A DNA stretch of 64,000 nucleotides from CAMAVH01 sp046297835 (GTDB lineage Bacteria > Pseudomonadota > Alphaproteobacteria > SMXQ01). The stretch spans positions 248,001 to 312,000 of the forward strand of contig JBKBHI010000002.1 in NCBI GenBank assembly GCA_046297835.1, read 5' to 3'. The position numbers were made by a program, and so were the translations under genes. The notes below the pieces were generated by a model. That model saw only the letters and a list, made by a program, of their open reading frames with translations. It did no database searches and was not told the DNA's origin. Numbering within the stretch: position 1 is the stretch's first letter; each line of letters opens with the position of its first letter. Positions 28,301-34,300 of the stretch are shown here, in pieces.

Positions 28301-31300
28301 AGGAGAAGGCCGCATCTTCGTTCGTCGCGGCATCAGCGATGGCGACCGTGACGACCGGGGCATCGTTGACGTTGGCGACCGTGAGGTCGAACGTGTCGCT
28401 GGCGGAAGCGCCGGCGAGATCGGTCGCAGTGACGAGGATCGAGATCACGCCGACATCGCCGTTATCCGGCGTGCCGGACAGCTCGCCGGTGACCGGGTCG
28501 ATGGTCAGCCAAGCCGGCAGCGGGTCGCCGTTCGCGAGGGTGGCGGAGAACGTCAGGACGTCGCCGAGGTCTTCGTCGGCGAAGCTGCCGGAGACGTCGT
28601 AGGAGAACGGCGCGTCTTCGTCGGTCGCGGTGTCGGCGATGGCGACCGTAACGGTCGGGCCGTCGTTGGTGTTGACAACCGTGAGGTCGAACTGGTCGCT
28701 GGCGGTCGCGCCGGCGAGGTCAGTGGCGGTGACGATGATCGAGATCACGCCGACGTCGCCGTTGGCCGGAGTGCCGGACAGTTCGCCGGTGGCCGGGTCG
28801 ATGCTCAGCCAAGCCGGCAGCGGATCGCCGTTGGCCAGCGTCGCGCTGTAGCTCAGCACGTCGCCATGGATGGTGTCGTCGTCGGCGAAATTGGCCGAAG
28901 TGTCGTAGCTGAAGGCCGCATCCTCGTCGGTCGCAGCGTCGGCGATGCCGACGGTGACGACTGGCGCGTCGTTGACGTTCTCGACGGTCAGGTCGAACGT
29001 ATCGGACACCGAAGCGCCCGAAGCGTCGGTCGCGGTGACGGTGACGCTGTAGAGGCCGACATCGCCGTTGGCCGGCGTGCCGGACAGAGTCCCGGTGTTG
29101 GCGTCGATGGACAGCCAAGAGGGCAGCGGATCGCCGTTCGACAGCGTCGCGCTGTAGCTCAGCACGTCGCCGAGGTCTTCATCGGCGAAGCTGCCGGAGA
29201 CGTCGTAGGAGAACGGCGCGTCTTCGTCCGTCGTGGTGTCGGCGATGGCGACCGTAACGGTCGGGCCGTCGTTGGTGTTGACGACCGTGAGGTCGAACTG
29301 GTCGCTCGCGGTCGCGCCGGCCAGATCCGTGGCGGTGACGATGATCGAGATCACGCCGACGTCGCCGTTGACCGGGGTGCCCGAGAGGAGACCGGTGGCC
29401 GGGTCGATGCTCAGCCAGGCCGGCAGCGGATCGCCGTTGGCCAGCGTGGCGCTGTAGCTCAGCACGTCGCCATGGATCGTGTCGTCGTCGGCGAAATTGG
29501 CCGAGGCGTCGTAAGTGAAGGCGGCATCCTCGTCGGTCGAGGCGTCGGCGATGCCGACGGTGACCACCGGCGCGTCGTTCACGTTCTCGACCGTCAGGTC
29601 GAACGTATCGCTGGCGGTGGCGCCCGAAGCGTCGGTCGCAGTCACGGTGACGCTGTAGAGGCCGACATCGCCGTTGGCCGGCGTGCCGGACAGTTCGCCG
29701 GTGGCCGGATCGATGCTCAGCCAAGCCGGCAGCGGGTCGCCGTTGGCGAGGGTGGCCGAATAAGTCAGAACGTCGCCGACGTCCACGTCCGCAAAGTTGG
29801 CCGAGGCGTCGTAGGAGAAGGCGGCATCCTCGTCGGTCGTCTGATCCGGAATGACGACGGTCACGACCGGCACGTCATTCACATTCTCGACGTTCAGGAA
29901 GAAGCTGTCGGAAGCCGACGCGCCCGAAGAGTCGGTCGCGGTGACGACGATCTCCAGGCCGTAGCTCGGCGCCGCCATCTGCACGACGATGTCGTTGAAG
30001 TCAGCGTCGCCATATTGCCAATCTTCGAAGCCGTAGCGGATCTCGCCGCCGACCGGGGTCTCGGAGACATAGTCGATGCCGCCCGGATTGAGGGCAAGAT
30101 GCGGGCCGGTGGCGAGCTGATGGATGGTCGTGCCGCTGACCTGCTGCTCGCCCGACGGGCCGACATACCAGAGCTGCGGATTGACGCTGTTGAGCGTGGC
30201 CGGCGAACCGTCGCCGTTGCGGAATTCGAGGTGGCCGTTGTTCAGGTCGAAGCCGGCGTAGCCGCCGTTGGCGTTATAGCCGTTGACGACCATGAACAGG
30301 CCGATGCTGTTGCCTGCCGCGGCCGAAACGGGGACGGACGTGCCTTCAGGCTGCGTCGTCGCGCCGGCGAAAGCCAGCTTGACGCCGACGATATTGCCGG
30401 CGCCGTCCACTTCGTAATAGCCGATGGTGTTGTTGTTCGACGATTCGGCGTTAACGAAAGTCAGAGTGCCGGTCTGGCTGCCGCCAGTGACGTCGCCGTT
30501 CTCCGGAGTGCCGGAGAGCACGCCGGTCACCGGATCGATGCTCAACCAAGACGGCAGCGGATCGCCGTTGGCCAGCGTGGCGCTGTAGGTGATCGAATCG
30601 CCGTGGATGATGTCGTCATCGGCGAAGTTGGCCGAGGCGTCATAGGAGAACGGCGCATCCTCGGTCGCGGTCTGATCCGGAATGGCCACGGTCACGACCG
30701 GCGCGTCGTTCACGTTCTGAACCGTCAGGTCGAAGGTGTCGCTGACGGAAACGCCCGAACCGTCGGTCGCGGTCACGGTGATGGAATAGGCGCCGACATC
30801 GCCATTGTCGGGCGTGCCGGACAGAGTCCCGGTGGTGGCGTCGAGCGACAGCCAAGACGGCAGCGGATCGCCGTTGGACAAGGTCGCAGTATAGGTCAGC
30901 GAATCGCCGGCATCGACATCGTCGAAGTTCGCAGAAACGTCATACGAGAACGGCGCGTCCTCGTCCGTGATCTGATCGGCGATCGCGACAGTCACAACCG
31001 GCGCGTCGTTCACATTGGCGACCGCCAGGTCGAAACTGTCGGAGGCGCTGGCGCCGGCCAGATCGGTGGCGGTGACGATGATGCTGATCGTGCCGACATC
31101 GCCGTTCTCCGGCGTGCCCGAGAGCTCGCCGGTGACCGGATCGATGCTCAGCCAAGCCGGCAGCGGATCGCCGTTGGCCAGCGTCGCGCTGTAGCTCAGC
31201 ACGTCGCCAAGATCTTCGTCGGCGAAATTGCCGGCGACGTTTAGCGAGAAGGCCGCGTCTTCGTTCACGGCCTGATCTGCGATCGCCATGGTCACGACGG

Positions 31301-34300
31301 GCGCATCGTTCACGTTGGCGACGGTCAGGATAAACGTGTCGGAGACCGAAGTTCCAGACTGGTCGGTCGCGGTCACGACGATGCTGTAAGCGCCGACATC
31401 GCCGTTCTCCGGCGTGCCGGAGAATAGGCCGGTGGCCGGGTTGAAGGACAGCCAGGCCGGCAGCGGATCGCCGCTGGAGAGCGTCGCGGCATAAGTCAGC
31501 ACATCGCCATGAATCGTGTCGTCATCGGCGAAGTTGGACGCGGCGTTGTAGCTAAAGAGCGCGTCTTCGTCGGTCGTCTGGTCCGGAATGGCCACCGTGA
31601 CGACCGGAACGTCGTTCACATTGGTGACGGTGAGCGCGAACGCGTCGCTGGTATGCGCGCCCGCCTGGTCGGTAACGGTGACGACCACGCCGATCGTGCC
31701 GACATGGCCGTTGGCCGGCGTGCCCGAAAGGACGCCAGTGATCGGATCGATCGACAGCCAACTCGGCAGCGGGTCGCCGTTCAGCAGCGTCGCGCTGTAA
31801 GTCAGCACATCGCCATGGATGAAATCGACGTCGTTGAAATAGCCCGACGCGTCGAACGAGAACGGCGCGTCTTCGGCCATCGCCTGGTTCGGCAGCAACA
31901 CGCTGACGACTGGGGAATCGTTGACGTTGGTGATGGTGAGATCGAACGTGTCGCTGACGCTTTCGCCCGACTCGTCGGTCGCGGTGACGGTCACGGAAAT
32001 GCCGCCGACGTCGCCGTTGAGCGGCGTGCCGGACAGTTGGCCGGTCGCCGGGTTGATCGACAGCCAAGCCGGCAGCGGATCGCCGTTCGCCAGCGTGGCG
32101 GTGTAGGTCAGCGAATCGCCGACGTCGTCGTCCAGGAAGTTGGCGCTGGTGTCATAGGTGAAGAGCGCGTCTTCCGGCGTCGTCTGATCGGGGATGGCGA
32201 TCGAGACGACCGGCGCGTCGTTCACGTTCTCGATGGTGAGAATGAACGTGTCGGAGGTCGAAGCGCCCGATTCGTCGGTCGCGGTGACGACGATTTCGTA
32301 GGAGGTCGCGCCGCCCGTCAGATACAGGTTGAAGACGGTGTCGTCGAAGTCCTGGTCGCCGAGCCCGAAGAGATCCTCGAAGCCGATCCGCACGAGGCCG
32401 CCGCCGAGGTCGGTTTCCGTCGTATGGTCGAGGCCGTCGGCGTTCAGCGCGTTGTTCGCGGCCGAATGGTAGATGTCGCCGCCGATCTGCTGGCTGCCCG
32501 AGGCGCCGACATACCAAAGCTGCGGATTGACCGTGTTGACCGTCGCCGGATTGCCCGACGAATCGCGGAATTCGAGATGGCCGTTGGCCAGATCGAGGCC
32601 GGCATACTGGCCGTTCACGTCATAGCCGTTGCCGATCAGGAAGAAGCCGAGCGTATTGCCGGCCGCCGCGGAAACCGGCGCGGTCGAGACGCCGGAGACC
32701 AGCGAGCCGCCGTCGCCGACGGCGCTGCTGTTCTCCCACACGAACTTGACATTCGTGATGTTGCCCGCGCCGTCGATTTCGTAGGAACCGACGGTGTTGC
32801 GATAACCCGCGCTCTCGCCCATGAAGGTGACGTTGCCCGACTGGCCGCTGTTCGCGCCCACGTTCGGCGGCGTGCCCGAGATCACGCCAGTGACGGGATC
32901 GATGGTCAGCCACGGCGGCAGCGGGTCGCCGTTCGCCAGGGTCGCCGTGTAGGTCAGCGAATCGCCATGAATCGTGTCGTCGTCGGCGAAGTGCGAGGAC
33001 GTGTCGTAGGAGAACGGCGCGTTCTCCGCGGCCGCCTGATCGGGGATCGCGACGGTGACGACCGGGGCGTCGTTCACGTTGGTGACGGTCAAGGCGTAAG
33101 TGTCGTTGACCGAAGCGCCGGCCAGGTCGATCGCGGTGACCTTCACCGAGATGACGCCGACGTCGCTGTTGGTCGGCGTGCCCGAGAAGGTGCCGGTCAC
33201 ACCGTCGAACGACAGCCACGACGGCAGCGGATCGCCGTTCGCCAGGGTCGCCGTGAAATGCAGCGTGTCGCCCACGTCGACATCGGCGAAGTTGCTCGCG
33301 ACGTTGAACGTGAACACGGCGTCTTCCGCCGTCGTCTTGTCGGGGATCGCCACGGCGACCGTCGGGCCGTCGTTGGTGTTGGTGACGGTCAAGTTGAAGG
33401 TGTCGTTGGCCGAGGCGCCCGAGCCGTCGGTCATCGTGACTTTCACCGAGATCGTGCCGACGTCGCCGTTGGCCGGCGTGCCAGAGAGCACGCCGGTCGC
33501 GGCATTGATCGTCAGCCATGACGGCAGCGGATTGCCGTTCGACAGCGTCGCGCTGTAGGTGCGCGTATCGCCGACATCGACGTCGGCGAAGTTGCCGGCC
33601 GTGGCCAGCGTGAATGCGGCATCCTCGGCGGTCGCCATGTCGGCGATCATGGCCGCGACGGTCGGCGCGTCATTGACGCCGGTGATGGTGACGGTGACGG
33701 TCGCCGTATCGGTCAGGCCGCCCTGATCGGTGACGGTATAGGTGAAGCTGTCGGTGATCGTCTGGCCGGCCTTTAGCGTCTGCAGATAAGCCGAGCCGGC
33801 GGCGTTGTAATTGATCGTGCCGTCGGCGTTCACCGAGAGCGCGACGCCGAGCGAGCTGGTGGCGGCCACGCCGCTGACGGTCAGCGAATCGCCGACGTCG
33901 CCGCCCGTGCTGTCGTTGCTCAGCACGTTGATGATGCCGTACTGGTCCTCGGTCACGCCGACGCTGTCGTTCACCGCGTCAGGCGCGGAGTTCGGCGGCG
34001 CGACGACGACGACCTGCAGGTTTTCGAAAGTGCGCACGTCCAGGTGGAACGACTGGAAGTGGAAGGTCGGGCCGCCCGAGTTGTTCGGGTTGGAATTGGC
34101 GGCTAGGAAAGCTTGATAGTTGGCGATGTCCTGCTGCACCGAGGCGCTGTTGTACTGCGCCTGCGTGAGCACGAGCTTCAAAGTGTCCCAGCCCTTGTTG
34201 CCCTCGTAGACGTCATGGCTGCCGATATTCTCGGACGCGACGTAAGTGGCGATATCGTTGCCGTCTTCGCCCTTCAGGACGTCGCTGCCGGCGCCGCCGT

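Larger units (their letters stand above)
22900..33670 (-). repeat. Main tandem array of about 30 Ig-like (He_PIG/CADG) domains
   Basis: Each unit is 100-102 residues with the core LANGDPLPAWLSIDPxTG, SGTPxNGDVG and VTATDxxGAxxSDTF. I counted 30 NGDPLP-type cores here. Short units carry DVGD or DLGD where long units carry DxIHGD, and the two forms often alternate. The array is interrupted by two DUF4114-like domains and one RTX array. Between about 26.8 and 29.3 kb it shows an exact 606-bp higher-order period. Confidence 0.9.

Noticed and set aside
22900..33670. CRISPR array or satellite DNA
   Set aside because: The regular 300- and 606-bp repeats are in-frame protein domain repeats of one gene; there are no short identical repeats with unique spacers.
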